Below, piece by piece: positions 34,723 through 44,692 of a stretch of 64,000 bases of DNA. The translations under genes were made by a program, and so were the position numbers. The stretch's first letter is position 1. Every line of letters begins with the position of its first letter. Source of the stretch: Comamonadaceae bacterium UBA2121. GTDB taxonomy: Bacteria; Pseudomonadota; Gammaproteobacteria; Burkholderiales; Burkholderiaceae_C. Under the pieces are notes generated by a model, which saw only the letters and a list, made by a program, of their open reading frames with translations, was not told the DNA's origin and did not search any database. Where the stretch lies: NCBI GenBank assembly GCA_002331385.1, contig DCYB01000007.1:1-64000 (forward strand), in the 5' to 3' direction.

Positions 34723-35874
34723 TTACTTGGCCCCGGGCACCGAGCCTTCGATGCCGTTCACGTAGAAGTTGATGCCGCGAAGGAAGGCGTCGTCTGCCAC
34801 CGTACCTGCCGCGAGCACTTCCTTGCCCGCGTTGTCCTTGATCGGGCCAGTCCACACGGCGAAGGAGCCGTCCTTCATGCCGTCGCGGGCCTTGGCGACC
34901 TTGGCCTTGATCTCCTCCGGCACGTCGTCGGCGATCTTCTTCAGGTCGATGGCGCCTTCCTTCACGCCCCACCAGAAATTGCCGGTCTGCCACTTGCCTG
35001 CCAGCGTGTCTTCAACCACCTTGGAGTAGTACGGGCTCCAGTCGATCACGGCGGAGCCCAGATGCGCCTTGGGTGCGAACGCGCTCATGTCGCCATCCTT
35101 GCCAAAGGCGCGCGCGCCGCGCTCTTCCGCCGTCTTCAGCACGGCAGGCGAGTTGGTGTTCTGGTACATCACGTCCACGCCGCCGTTGATCAGGCTGGTG
35201 GCGGCTTCGGATTCTTTGGGCGGAGCAAACCACTCGTTCACCCAGACCACCTTGGCCTTGATGGAAGGGTCAACGCTTTGCGCACCGAGCACGAAGCTGT
35301 TGATGTTGCGCACCACTTCGGGGATCGGCACCGAGGCCACCACGCCAACCATCTTGGTCTTGGTCATCGCACCAGCCACGATACCGGCCAGGTACGCGCC
35401 TTCAAACGTCTTGGTGTCGTAGACGGCCACGTTGTCGGCCGTCTTGTAGCCGGTGGCGTGTTCGAACTTCACGTCCTTCAGATCGCCCGCCACCTTCTGC
35501 ACGAACTCCTGATAGCCGAAGCTGGTGGCGAAGACCAGCTTGTTGCCCTGCCCCGCCATGTCGCGCATCACGCGCTCGGCATCGGCGGACTCGGGCACGC
35601 TCTCGACCATCGATGTCTCGATCTTGTCGCCGAACTTTTCCTGGATCGCCTTGCGGCCCAGCTCGTGCTGGAAGGTCCAGCCGCCGTCACCAATCGGGCT
35701 CACGTACATGAAGCCGATCTTCAGCTTGTCTGCCGCCGGTGCCGCAGCAGGTGCTGCCGGTGCCGGTGCGGGCGCAGGTGCCTCTTCCTTCTTGCCGCAG
35801 GCCGTCAGGGCGGCCACGGACACGGCGGACAGGCCGATCATCTTGATCAACGCGCGCTTGCTCACTTTACTCAT
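34723..35874 (-). CDS. BMP-family (PnrA-like) substrate-binding lipoprotein 1
   Basis: 383 residues. MSKVSKRALIKMIGLSAVSVAALTACGKK: lipobox with Cys near 26, then an Ala/Pro-rich tether and the BMP domain (KIGFMYVSPIGDGGWTFQHELGRKA, YLAGIVAGAMTKTKMVGVVASVPIPEV, VWVNEWFAPPKESEAATSLINGG). Very similar to the second copy along its length. Directly follows the two permeases and ATPase (60-nt gap), so this is the copy most tightly linked to the transporter. Anchored to the outer face of the inner membrane; predicted to bind a nucleoside or nucleobase. Confidence 0.9.
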   Translation of the reverse strand: MSKVSKRALIKMIGLSAVSVAALTACGKKEEAPAPAPAPAAPAAAPAADKLKIGFMYVSPIGDGGWTFQHELGRKAIQEKFGDKIETSMVESVPESADAERVMRDMAGQGNKLVFATSFGYQEFVQKVAGDLKDVKFEHATGYKTADNVAVYDTKTFEGAYLAGIVAGAMTKTKMVGVVASVPIPEVVRNINSFVLGAQSVDPSIKAKVVWVNEWFAPPKESEAATSLINGGVDVMYQNTNSPAVLKTAEERGARAFGKDGDMSAFAPKAHLGSAVIDWSPYYSKVVEDTLAGKWQTGNFWWGVKEGAIDLKKIADDVPEEIKAKVAKARDGMKDGSFAVWTGPIKDNAGKEVLAAGTVADDAFLRGINFYVNGIEGSVPGAK

Positions 35875-35934
35875 GGTTGGTTCCTCTTGTTCCTATTTTT
35901 GAAAACTCGACAAATGGGTACGTTGTTGTGCTTT

Positions 35935-36858
35935 TTATGAACCCGGGTAAAACGGTTTGCCCAGCGAGGCCGGCATGTTGGCGCGAATCCAGGTGGGATT
36001 GCGCGAAATCAGCACCAGCACCACGATGGTCGCCAGATACGGCAGCATCGACAACACCTGGCTCGGCACCTGCACGCCTGTAGCCTGCAGGTGGAATTGC
36101 AGCATGGTCACACCGCCAAACAGATACGCTCCCAGCAAGACGCGTGCCGGACGCCAGGTGGCAAAGGTGGTCAGCGCCAGCGCAATCCAGCCCCGGCCCG
36201 ACACCATGCCCTCCACCCACAGCGGCGTGTAGACCGTGGAAATATACGCGCCCGCCAGACCGCACATGGCTCCGCCGAACATCACCGCCATCAGGCGGAT
36301 GCGGCGCACCGGATACCCCAGCGCGTGCGCGGACTGCGGCGACTCGCCCACCGCGCGCAGCACCAAGCCGGCGCGCGTGCGGTACAGGAACCAGATCATC
36401 GCAATCACCAAAACCACGGTCAGATAGACCAGCGGATGCAGCGTGAACAGCGCCGGCCCCACCACGGGCAGATCCGACAGTCCGGGAATGGCGTATTTGG
36501 GCAATTCGGGCAGGCGCGCCTGCACGTAGTTCAAACCGATGAAAGCCGAAAACCCCGCGCCAAACAGCGACAGCGCCAGCCCGGTGGCGTATTGGTTGGT
36601 GTTCAGCCAGATCACGAGCACGCCGAACACACCGGCCAGCAGCGCACCCGTTGCCATGCCTGCGGCAAAGCCGATCCAGGTATTGCCCGTGTGCACCACG
36701 ACGGCGAACCCGGCGATGGCGGAGCACAGCATCATGCCTTCCGCGCCCAGATTCACGATGCCGGATTTTTCGTTGATCAGCAGGCCCAGCGCCGCCAGCG
36801 CCAGCACCGTGCCCGCGCTGAGCGTGGAGCCCAGCAGCAATGCGTATGACTCCATCAC
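35935..36858 (-). CDS. ABC transporter permease (YufQ/NupC-type)
   Basis: 307 residues with about eight hydrophobic helices. Branched-chain/ribose-type permease fold (BPD_transp_2): LALAALGLLINEKSGIVNLGAEGMMLCSAIAGF near the N-terminus and RAVGESPQSAHALGYPVRRIR near 190, the loop that docks on the ATPase. One of two non-identical membrane subunits of the purine/nucleoside importer. Overlaps the other permease by 4 nt. Confidence 0.9.
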   Translation of the reverse strand: MMESYALLLGSTLSAGTVLALAALGLLINEKSGIVNLGAEGMMLCSAIAGFAVVVHTGNTWIGFAAGMATGALLAGVFGVLVIWLNTNQYATGLALSLFGAGFSAFIGLNYVQARLPELPKYAIPGLSDLPVVGPALFTLHPLVYLTVVLVIAMIWFLYRTRAGLVLRAVGESPQSAHALGYPVRRIRLMAVMFGGAMCGLAGAYISTVYTPLWVEGMVSGRGWIALALTTFATWRPARVLLGAYLFGGVTMLQFHLQATGVQVPSQVLSMLPYLATIVVLVLISRNPTWIRANMPASLGKPFYPGS

Positions 36859-37949
36859 TGGCCTCCCTTCACGGCGACGGCTGCGGGTCGGGTGCCCGAC
36901 TTCCAGCGCACACGGTAGGCCACCAGCGTATCGCAGGCCAGCAGCGTGAACAGCAGCAGCCCCTGGAACACGCCCGTCAGCGCCTTGGGCAATCCCAGGC
37001 GCGACTGCGCAAGCTCACCACCGATATAGAACATGCTCATGAGGATGGCCGAAAACACCATGCCGACCGGATGCAGTCGTCCCACGAAGGCCACGATGAT
37101 GGCCGCAAAGCCGTAGCCCGCAGGCACGTACGGAGTGAGCTGGCCGAGCGGCCCGGCCACTTCCAGCGCGCCCGCCAGACCTGCCGCTGCGCCCGAAATG
37201 AGCAGCGCCGTCCACAGCGCGCGGCGCGAGGAAAAGCCCGCATAGCGCGCGGCTGCCGGAGCCACACCGCCCACTTGCAGCGCAAAACCGGCGCGTGTGC
37301 GAAACAGGAACACCCACAACACGGCCGCCCCCACCAGCGCGATGATCACGCCGATGTTCATGCGCAGGCCCTGCACCAGCTTGGGGATCTGCGTGACGCG
37401 CTCGAACGTCTTGGTTTGCGGAAAGTTGTAGCCCATCGGGTCTTTCCACGGACCGTAGACGAGGTAGCCCAGCACCAGCGTACCGACATACACCAACATC
37501 AGGCTGACCAGAATTTCGTTGGCGTTGAACTTGTCGCGCAGCAGCGCCACGATGCCCGACCAGAACATGCCTCCCAGCATGCCCGCAATCAGGATGGCGG
37601 GCACGATCCACGGCCCGGTGGTCTTGTCCGCCAGCAGCGCCATGCCGCCTGCGGCGACCGCGCCAATCACGAACTGCCCCTCCGCGCCAATGTTCCACAC
37701 GTTGGAGCGAAAGCACACGGCCAGCCCCAGCGCGATGAGCAACAGCGGCGTGGCCTTCATGGTGAGTTCGGCCAGCGCGTAGCCGGACTTGATCGGCTCC
37801 CAGAAAAACGCCTGCAGGCCGCGCACCGGGTCCTTACCCAGAATCGCGAACAGGCACACGCCGATCAGCACCGTGATGGCGAGCGCCAGCACCGGCGACA
37901 GAAAGGTCCAGTAGCGGGACGGCTGAGGCCGTTGCTCAAGCTTGAACAT
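36855..37949 (-). CDS. ABC transporter permease (YufP/NupB-type)
   Basis: 364 residues with 8–10 hydrophobic segments. WNIGAEGQFVIGAVAAGG near 85 is a recognisable part of this permease class, and the C-terminal half has RYAGFSSRRALWTALLISGAAAGLAGALEVAGP. The start overlaps the ATPase stop by 14 nt and the stop overlaps the next permease start by 4 nt, so all three are translated together. Confidence 0.9.
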   Translation of the reverse strand: MFKLEQRPQPSRYWTFLSPVLALAITVLIGVCLFAILGKDPVRGLQAFFWEPIKSGYALAELTMKATPLLLIALGLAVCFRSNVWNIGAEGQFVIGAVAAGGMALLADKTTGPWIVPAILIAGMLGGMFWSGIVALLRDKFNANEILVSLMLVYVGTLVLGYLVYGPWKDPMGYNFPQTKTFERVTQIPKLVQGLRMNIGVIIALVGAAVLWVFLFRTRAGFALQVGGVAPAAARYAGFSSRRALWTALLISGAAAGLAGALEVAGPLGQLTPYVPAGYGFAAIIVAFVGRLHPVGMVFSAILMSMFYIGGELAQSRLGLPKALTGVFQGLLLFTLLACDTLVAYRVRWKSGTRPAAVAVKGGQ

Positions 37950-39501
37950 GCGCGCCTCCTGACGTTGCCGTGTCGGCGTCCCACAGGCCGCTCATCCATT
38001 CGCCAATCAATTGCACGGACGCATCGCTGCGCGCCACCGAAGGCGACAGCCGCCCTTTTGCCACCACATGCAGGCGGTCACAGATTTCAAACAACTCGTC
38101 CAACTCCTCGCTGAGTACCAGCACGGCGCAACCAGCATTGCGCAGGGCCAGGATCTCGCTGTGGATTTGCGCCGCAGCGCCCACGTCCACACCCCAGGTG
38201 GGCTGCGAGATGATCAGCAATGTGGGCTGCGCATCGATCTCGCGGCCCACGATGAATTTCTGCAGATTGCCGCCCGACAGCGACTGCGCCGCCGCGCCCG
38301 GGCCACCGGCCTTGACGTTGAAGCGCGCAATGATGTCCCGCGCCTGATGCTGCAGCACGCCCATGCGGATCCAGCCGCCCTTGCCCAGCGCGGTCTTGCG
38401 CGTGAGCAGCAGGTTGTGCGCCAGGCTCATGCTCGGCACGGCGCCGCGACCGAGCCGTTCTTCAGGCACGAAGTGCAAACCGAGTGCGCGCCTGCGCCCC
38501 GGCCCCATGCGTCCCGCGTTCTGGCCGGAGACCTGCACCATCGCTGGTTCGGCGCGCGTGTCCTCGCCCGACAGCGCATAGAGCAGCTCGCGCTGCCCGT
38601 TGCCCGACACACCCGCGATGCCGACGACCTCGCCCTCGCGCACGGCGAAGTCGATGTCCTGCAAATCGGTGCCAAAGGGATCGAGGCGCGGCAGGCTTAG
38701 CTGCTGCACCTTGAGCACCACCGGCCCCACGTGCGGCTGCTGGTGTTCCAGCCGTGGTGGCTCTGCGCCAATCATCATGCGTGAGAGCGAGGCATTGGTT
38801 TCCTGTGCGGGATTGCACACCCCCGTCACCACACCGCCGCGCATCACCGTGCAGGCGGTGCACAGCGAGCGGATCTCGTGCAGCTTGTGGCTGATGTAGA
38901 GAATGGAGCAGCCTTCCGAGGCCAGGCGGCGCAGCACGACGAACAGCTTTTCTACCGCCTGCGGCGTGAGCACCGAGGTTGGCTCGTCCAGAATCAGCAC
39001 GCGCGGATGCGTGAGCAAGGCACGGATGATTTCCACGCGCTGCATCTCGCCCACCGACAGCGTGTGCACCGGGCGATGCGGATCGACGTCCAGACCATAC
39101 TCGCGCGCCGTGGCGTCCACTTGCTGGATGACTTCGGCCAGCGGAATGCTCTTGTCCAGCCCCAGCCAGACGTTTTCCGCCACGGTGAGCGTGTCGAACA
39201 GGCTGAAGTGCTGGAAAACCATGGCAATGCCCAGGTGCCGCGCTTCCTGCGGGTTGCGAATCTGCACCGGCTTGCCGTCTACGCAGATGCTGCCCTCATC
39301 TGGCTTGACCGCTCCATAGATGATCTTCATGAGCGTGGACTTGCCCGCTCCGTTCTCGCCCAGAATGGCGTGGACTTCTCCGGGAAGCACCGTCAAAGAT
39401 ACTCCGTTATTTGCGATTACCGCCGGGTATCTTTTGGTAATACCTTCGAGCTGCAAACGTGGCACAGCTGAGGGTGAAAAATTCTGTTCCGAAAAAGTCA
39501 T
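37936..39501 (-). CDS. ABC transporter ATP-binding protein, double domain (YufO/NupA-type)
   Basis: 521 residues with two ABC domains in one chain. The N-terminal domain has Walker A GENGAGKST near 50 and a signature LSVGEMQRVEI near 150, with Walker B VLILDEPTSVL. The C-terminal domain has a degenerate Walker A (GVSGNGQRELL), a signature LSGGNLQKFIVGRE and TWGVDVGAA. This asymmetric build is normal for the ribose/BMP-type importers. First gene of the transporter operon, 77 nt after the LysR gene, so read-through from it is possible. Confidence 0.92.
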   Translation of the reverse strand: MTFSEQNFSPSAVPRLQLEGITKRYPAVIANNGVSLTVLPGEVHAILGENGAGKSTLMKIIYGAVKPDEGSICVDGKPVQIRNPQEARHLGIAMVFQHFSLFDTLTVAENVWLGLDKSIPLAEVIQQVDATAREYGLDVDPHRPVHTLSVGEMQRVEIIRALLTHPRVLILDEPTSVLTPQAVEKLFVVLRRLASEGCSILYISHKLHEIRSLCTACTVMRGGVVTGVCNPAQETNASLSRMMIGAEPPRLEHQQPHVGPVVLKVQQLSLPRLDPFGTDLQDIDFAVREGEVVGIAGVSGNGQRELLYALSGEDTRAEPAMVQVSGQNAGRMGPGRRRALGLHFVPEERLGRGAVPSMSLAHNLLLTRKTALGKGGWIRMGVLQHQARDIIARFNVKAGGPGAAAQSLSGGNLQKFIVGREIDAQPTLLIISQPTWGVDVGAAAQIHSEILALRNAGCAVLVLSEELDELFEICDRLHVVAKGRLSPSVARSDASVQLIGEWMSGLWDADTATSGGAHVQA

Positions 39502-39578
39502 GCGCTGGATTGTCTCTTAGTTGTTAATGGCTATGCGGAGAAATCGACATTCCATTCGCGCTCGGCATGGTGCGGTTG

Positions 39579-40511
39579 CTACGCTTTTCGCAACGATTCC
39601 ACGACGGAGCGCACACTGCCGCGCAACCACACAGCAGCCGCCGAATGGTGCGAGCGCGAATGCCAAAGTTGGTAAAAGCTCAGGGGTTGAAATTCAATGG
39701 GGCACGGCAGGACCGTCACCGGCAAGCGCTCTACATAGCGCTGGCAGAATTGCCGTCCGGTGGTCAGCACTAGCAAGCTCGATGCCACGATGTCGGGAAT
39801 CAGGCTGAAGGGCGCACAGCGTGCGGCAATGTTGCGCGTGAGGCCCATGTCGTCGAGCTGGATGTCGATCACGCCCTTCGCACCGGGAAACGTTGGCGTC
39901 GGCGCAATGTGCTCGGCGGCCAGCCAGTCATCGCGATCCCAGCCCCGGCGCACCGCCGGATGGTCGTTGGAAACCAGACAAACCACGTCATCGGAAAACA
40001 GGCGGCCCAGATGCAGATCGTCCGGCGGCTTGGGCCAGTTGGCAATCACCAGATCCACGTCGCCCTGCGCAAGATGCGCCTGATAGTGCACATCTGGCGA
40101 CAGCGGCAGCACCTCGATGGGGCACAGCGGCGCTTCGCTTTTGATGTGCGCCACCAGACGGGGCAAAAACAGCGGGTCGAGATAATCGTTGGCCATCACA
40201 CGGAAGGTGCGTGTGGCCGTGCGCGGATCAAAGCCGCGTGCATCCGAGAACAGCGCTTCCGCCGAACGCAGGATGCGCGCAGCCGGCTCCACCATGCGCA
40301 GCGCCGTGTCCGTGGGCAGCATGTTGACGCCCGAGCGCACCAGCAACGGATCACCGGCCAGATCGCGCAAACGCTTCAGCGCGGCAGACACCGCAGGCTG
40401 GTGCATGCCCAATTTGATCGCGGCTTTGGAGACACTTCGTTCAATCAGCACGGTATGCAGGACCCTGATGAGATGAAGGTCTATCTTGTCGAAAAGGGTT
40501 TGGTCTCTCAT
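39579..40511 (-). CDS. LysR-family transcriptional regulator
   Basis: 310 residues. N-terminal winged helix-turn-helix at ~8–65 (LHLIRVLHTVLIERSVSKAAIKLGMHQPAVSAALKRLRD), then a LysR substrate domain. The start ATG at 40511 gives MRDQTLFDKIDLHLI. It is divergent from xdhA (256 bp) and lies just upstream of the transporter operon, so it is placed to control both purine oxidation and uptake. The inducer is probably a purine intermediate, by inference only. Confidence 0.88.
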   Translation of the reverse strand: MRDQTLFDKIDLHLIRVLHTVLIERSVSKAAIKLGMHQPAVSAALKRLRDLAGDPLLVRSGVNMLPTDTALRMVEPAARILRSAEALFSDARGFDPRTATRTFRVMANDYLDPLFLPRLVAHIKSEAPLCPIEVLPLSPDVHYQAHLAQGDVDLVIANWPKPPDDLHLGRLFSDDVVCLVSNDHPAVRRGWDRDDWLAAEHIAPTPTFPGAKGVIDIQLDDMGLTRNIAARCAPFSLIPDIVASSLLVLTTGRQFCQRYVERLPVTVLPCPIEFQPLSFYQLWHSRSHHSAAAVWLRGSVRSVVESLRKA

Positions 40512-40767
40512 ACGTGGGCGCGCATTCAGCTCATACGCGGGTACATATATTTGGTAGGAACCCGAATGCTCCGGGTCCATGGTGTCGGCTCGCCTGCGGC
40601 GGCACGCACCGAGCAGACCCGCTCCGGGACAGGTGAACTTTCGCCAGCGCAGCCCGCATGCTCATAGTGTTGCAGACATTGGCGCTATATCGCCATGCAT
40701 ATACGGGTCCTGCCCTTCCGCACTTACCCTTATGGCATTGCCAGATTTCCCGGATAGAACCGTCTCC

Positions 40768-42321
40768 ATGAGCCACACCCCACCCCTTCGTTTTATCCGT
40801 CGCGGCAAGCCCGTGACACTGCATGGCGTAGCGCCCGACCGCACGCTGCTGGAAGTGCTGCGCGAAGACCTGAACTGCACCGGCACCAAGGAAGGCTGCG
40901 GCGAAGGCGATTGCGGCGCATGCACCGTCGTGCTCGGACAGCAGCGCGACGATGGTGTGCACTACCAGGCCATCAACAGCTGCATTCGCCTTGCACACTC
41001 CATCGACGGCATGGCGCTATGGACCGTGGAAGACCTGGCCGCCGATCCGCTGATCCAGCCAAGCCATGGCCACGCAATCGGTAGTGCAGATAGCAGCGCA
41101 GGTGGCGCGTCACGCGACAGCGGGCTCCATCCCGCGCAGCAGGCCATGGTCGACTGCCACGGATCGCAATGCGGCTTTTGCACGCCCGGTTTCGTGATGA
41201 GCCTGTTCGGCATGTACCAGAACCACGTCTGCAAGGGCCATCCCATCAGCCGCGAACTGGCGGTGGAAGAGCTCTCTGGCAACCTTTGCCGCTGCACCGG
41301 CTACCGCCCCATCTTCGATGCCGCCCAGAGCATGGCCCAATTGCCGCGCATGCAGGTCAACGAAGCGCAGTTGCGCCAACAACTGGTGCAGCTGCAAGAG
41401 CAACCGTCGCCTTCCGCGGATAACGTCGGCTATCTTGCACCGACCACGCTCAAAGACCTGCTGGCCGCACGTGCGCGCCATCCGCAAGCCCTGGTGGTTG
41501 CAGGCTCGACCGACACCGGTCTGTGGATCACCAAGTTGCACAAGCAGTATGCGCAGATCATCGACGTGACGCGCGCGCAGGAACTCCAGCGTGTGGAGAT
41601 CGATCACGCAACCGGCACCCTGACCATTGGCGCCGCCGTCACGCTGACAGACGCCTTCACGGCACTCACCGCGCAGTGGCCGCAACTGCACCGCTTTGCC
41701 ACGCGCTTCGCGGGCATGCCGGTGCGCAACTCTGGCACGCTCGGCGGCAATGTGGCGAATGGCTCGCCCATCGGGGACTCGATGCCACTGCTGATTGCGC
41801 TGGGTGCGCACATCACGCTCGCCCACCAGAATGGCGAGCGCACGGTGGCACTGGAAGATTTCTACACAGGCTATCGCAAGAATTTGCTCGCACCGGATGA
41901 ACTGGTCACGGCCATCCACATTCCACTGCCGCAGGCAAACCAGCAACTGGCCGCCTACAAGGTGTCCAAGCGCTTTGATGACGATATTTCCGCCGTGTGT
42001 CTGGTCATCCAGATTCAGGTAGACGCGCACGGCGTGATAAGCACCGCGCGCATTGGCGCAGGCGGCGTGGCGGCAACGCCCGCACGCGCCGTTGCCACGG
42101 AGGCCGCGCTGATCGGCCAGCCATGGAGCGAAGCCACGGCGCAGGCCGCCGGTCGCGCGTTGCAGGCGGAGTTCAACCCCATCTCCGACATGCGCGCCAG
42201 CGGTGCCTACCGGCGCGAAGTGCTGGGCGCGCTGATGCAGCGCTTCTGGCTCGAATCGACCGCCAGCGCCCACGCGCACCCCCGTCTCGACACGCTGCAA
42301 CCGCTGGAGGTGCAGGCATGA
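40768..42321 (+). CDS. xdhA: Xanthine dehydrogenase small subunit (Fe–S and FAD)
   Basis: Oxidises hypoxanthine and xanthine to urate together with XdhB; electrons pass through two [2Fe-2S] clusters and FAD to NAD+. 517 residues. Plant-type cluster: C44, C49, C52 and C72 (GCGEGDCGACTVVL, then INSCIRL). Second cluster: QCGFCTPGFVMS and NLCRCTGYRPIFDA near 133–185. FAD domain from ~220 with VVAGSTDTGLWITK and the later RNSGTLGGNVANGSPIGDS. An in-frame ATG at 40732 would add 12 residues; I prefer 40768 because the fold begins soon after. Overlaps xdhB by 4 nt. Confidence 0.95.
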   Translation: MSHTPPLRFIRRGKPVTLHGVAPDRTLLEVLREDLNCTGTKEGCGEGDCGACTVVLGQQRDDGVHYQAINSCIRLAHSIDGMALWTVEDLAADPLIQPSHGHAIGSADSSAGGASRDSGLHPAQQAMVDCHGSQCGFCTPGFVMSLFGMYQNHVCKGHPISRELAVEELSGNLCRCTGYRPIFDAAQSMAQLPRMQVNEAQLRQQLVQLQEQPSPSADNVGYLAPTTLKDLLAARARHPQALVVAGSTDTGLWITKLHKQYAQIIDVTRAQELQRVEIDHATGTLTIGAAVTLTDAFTALTAQWPQLHRFATRFAGMPVRNSGTLGGNVANGSPIGDSMPLLIALGAHITLAHQNGERTVALEDFYTGYRKNLLAPDELVTAIHIPLPQANQQLAAYKVSKRFDDDISAVCLVIQIQVDAHGVISTARIGAGGVAATPARAVATEAALIGQPWSEATAQAAGRALQAEFNPISDMRASGAYRREVLGALMQRFWLESTASAHAHPRLDTLQPLEVQA

Positions 42322-44666
42322 ACACGCGCGACATGACCGCATTGGACACACAGTCTGCCGTGGGCCGATCCATCGCCCATGAAAGCGCCCACGCACAGGT
42401 TGCGGGAGCGGTGGACTACATCGACGACATCCCCGAAATCAAGGGCACGCTGTACGCCGCGCCCATTCTCTCTACCGTTGCGCACGGCACGTTGAACGGC
42501 GTGGACACCCGTGCCGCGCTGGCCATGCCGGGCGTGCGTGACGTGGTGCTGGCGGCCGACATTCCCGGCGACAAGATACTGGCCGCGTTCGCGCATGACG
42601 AACCCATCTTCGCCATCGACACCGTGCAGCACATCGGGCAGGTCATCGGCGTGGTCGTGGCCGACAGCGTGATGCAGGCACGCCGCGCCGCGCGCGCGGT
42701 GAAACTCGACATCACGCCGCTGCCCGCCATTCTCAGCGTGAAGGAAGCACTGGCCGCGCAGAGCTACGTGCTGCCGCCGGTGTACGTGCGCCGTGGCGAT
42801 GCGGCCAGCGCACTCGCGCGAGCCACGCACCGCCTGCAAGGCCAGTTTAACGTGGGCGGGCAAGAGCATTTCTATCTGGAAGGCCAGATCGCCTACGCGC
42901 TGCCGCTGGAGCAAAAGCAATGGTGGATCTACTCCAGCACGCAGCACCCCGGCGAATTGCAGCACTGGGTGGCGCATGCGCTCGGATTGGAGAACAATGC
43001 CGTGCGCGTGGAATGCCGACGCATGGGCGGCGGCTTTGGCGGCAAGGAAACGCAGGCCGGCCACCTCGCGGTCTGGGCCGCACTGGCCGCGCACAAAACG
43101 GGGCAGCCGGTAAAGCTGCGCCTTGATCGTGACGATGACTTCATGGTCACCGGCAAACGCCACCCGTTTGAATATGCGTATGACGTCGGCTTTGACGACA
43201 CGGGCCGCATCACCGGGCTCCAATTGCAGTTGGCCGCCAACTGCGGCTTCAGCGCGGACTTGTCCGGCCCGGTCGCGGACCGTGCCGTGTTCCACAGCGA
43301 CAACGCGTATTTTCTGGAGGATGTGGACATCGCCTCCTTCCGCTGCAAGCTCCACACACAAAGCCATACGGCGTTTCGCGGCTTCGGCGGCCCGCAGGGC
43401 GTGATCGCGATCGAGGCGATCCTGGGCGACATCGCACGCGCGCTCCAGCTCGACGCGCTGGATGTGCGCATGCGCAACCTGTATGGCGAGCACGAACGCA
43501 ACGTCACCCACTACCAGATGAAGGTGGAGGACAACATCCTCCACGACCTGATGCCGCAACTGGAGCAATCCAGCCGCTACCGCGAGCGCCAGCAAGCCGT
43601 GGCGCACTGGAATGCCGCAAACCCGGTGATCAAGCGCGGCCTCGCCATCACGCCGGTGAAGTTTGGCATCAGCTTCACCGCCACGCTGTTCAATCAGGCG
43701 GGCGCGCTGGTCAACGTCTACACCGACGGCAGCGTGCAGGTGAACCACGGCGGCACCGAGATGGGGCAAGGCCTGCACACCAAAGTGGCGCAGATCGTGG
43801 CAGATGAACTGGGTGTGCCGTTCGAGCGCGTGATCGTCACCGCCAGCGACACCAGCAAGGTGCCCAACGCCAGCGCCACCGCCGCATCCAGCGGCACCGA
43901 TCTGAATGGCCGCGCCGCGCAATTTGCCGCACGCAACATTCGCGACAACCTGGCCTCGTATGTCTGCGGCCTTGACGCCGTGGGTGCGGGCGCGGTGGAG
44001 TTTGCGGGCGGCAAGATCATCACACCCAAACGCACGCGCGACTGGAACGATGTCGTCAAGGAGGCATACGCCAACCGCATCCAGCTCTGGAGCGACGGCT
44101 TTTACCGCACGCCCAAGATCCACTACGACAAGACCACGCTGACGGGTCGCCCGTTCTACTATTTCGCCTACGGCGCAGCGTGCAGCGAAGTCGCCATCGA
44201 CACTCTGACCGGCGAGTCGCGCGTGCTGGCCGTGGACATCCTGCATGACGTGGGCCGCAGCATCAATCCGGCCATCGACATCGGCCAGATCGAAGGCGGC
44301 TTCGTGCAGGGCATGGGCTGGCTCACCACCGAGCAACTGGTGTGGAACAACGATGGCCTGCTCACCACGCACGCGCCAAGCACCTACAAGATTCCCGCCA
44401 CGGGCGATATCCCCGCGCACTTCAAAATCGACTTCTGGCATGAGGCGAACCGCGAAGACAACGTGGGTGGCAGCAAGGCCGTGGGCGAGCCGCCGTTCAT
44501 GCTCGCCATCAGCGTGTACGAGGCCTTGCGCAACGCCGTCGCAGCAGCGCGCGATGCCGCGCCGGAACCGGGTCAGGAAGCCGCTCCCGTCGTGCTGCAT
44601 GCGCCCGCCACGGCCGAAAACGTGCTGCGTGCGCTGGGCCGCGTAGGCCGGGTGTCGTCTGACTAA
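42318..44666 (+). CDS. xdhB: Xanthine dehydrogenase large subunit (molybdenum cofactor)
   Basis: 782 residues; binds molybdopterin and carries the substrate site. Recognisable blocks: GGQEHFYLEGQIAYALP near 175, CRRMGGGFGGKETQAGHLA near 235, FRGFGGPQGVIAIEA near 355, GGTEMGQGLHTKVAQI near 477 and VGGSKAVGEPPFMLAISVYEA near 715, whose Glu is the catalytic base. Translationally coupled to xdhA. The maturation gene xdhC that often follows is not in the window; an oppositely oriented diguanylate cyclase gene begins 27 nt after the stop. Confidence 0.96.
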   Translation: MNTRDMTALDTQSAVGRSIAHESAHAQVAGAVDYIDDIPEIKGTLYAAPILSTVAHGTLNGVDTRAALAMPGVRDVVLAADIPGDKILAAFAHDEPIFAIDTVQHIGQVIGVVVADSVMQARRAARAVKLDITPLPAILSVKEALAAQSYVLPPVYVRRGDAASALARATHRLQGQFNVGGQEHFYLEGQIAYALPLEQKQWWIYSSTQHPGELQHWVAHALGLENNAVRVECRRMGGGFGGKETQAGHLAVWAALAAHKTGQPVKLRLDRDDDFMVTGKRHPFEYAYDVGFDDTGRITGLQLQLAANCGFSADLSGPVADRAVFHSDNAYFLEDVDIASFRCKLHTQSHTAFRGFGGPQGVIAIEAILGDIARALQLDALDVRMRNLYGEHERNVTHYQMKVEDNILHDLMPQLEQSSRYRERQQAVAHWNAANPVIKRGLAITPVKFGISFTATLFNQAGALVNVYTDGSVQVNHGGTEMGQGLHTKVAQIVADELGVPFERVIVTASDTSKVPNASATAASSGTDLNGRAAQFAARNIRDNLASYVCGLDAVGAGAVEFAGGKIITPKRTRDWNDVVKEAYANRIQLWSDGFYRTPKIHYDKTTLTGRPFYYFAYGAACSEVAIDTLTGESRVLAVDILHDVGRSINPAIDIGQIEGGFVQGMGWLTTEQLVWNNDGLLTTHAPSTYKIPATGDIPAHFKIDFWHEANREDNVGGSKAVGEPPFMLAISVYEALRNAVAAARDAAPEPGQEAAPVVLHAPATAENVLRALGRVGRVSSD

Positions 44667-44692
44667 CAGGCGTTTGAACGCTTCTGCCCTAT

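Noticed and set aside
44667..44692. Small GCGTT/AACGC hairpin between xdhB and the diguanylate cyclase gene
   Set aside because: The loop would be only two bases and no T-run follows.
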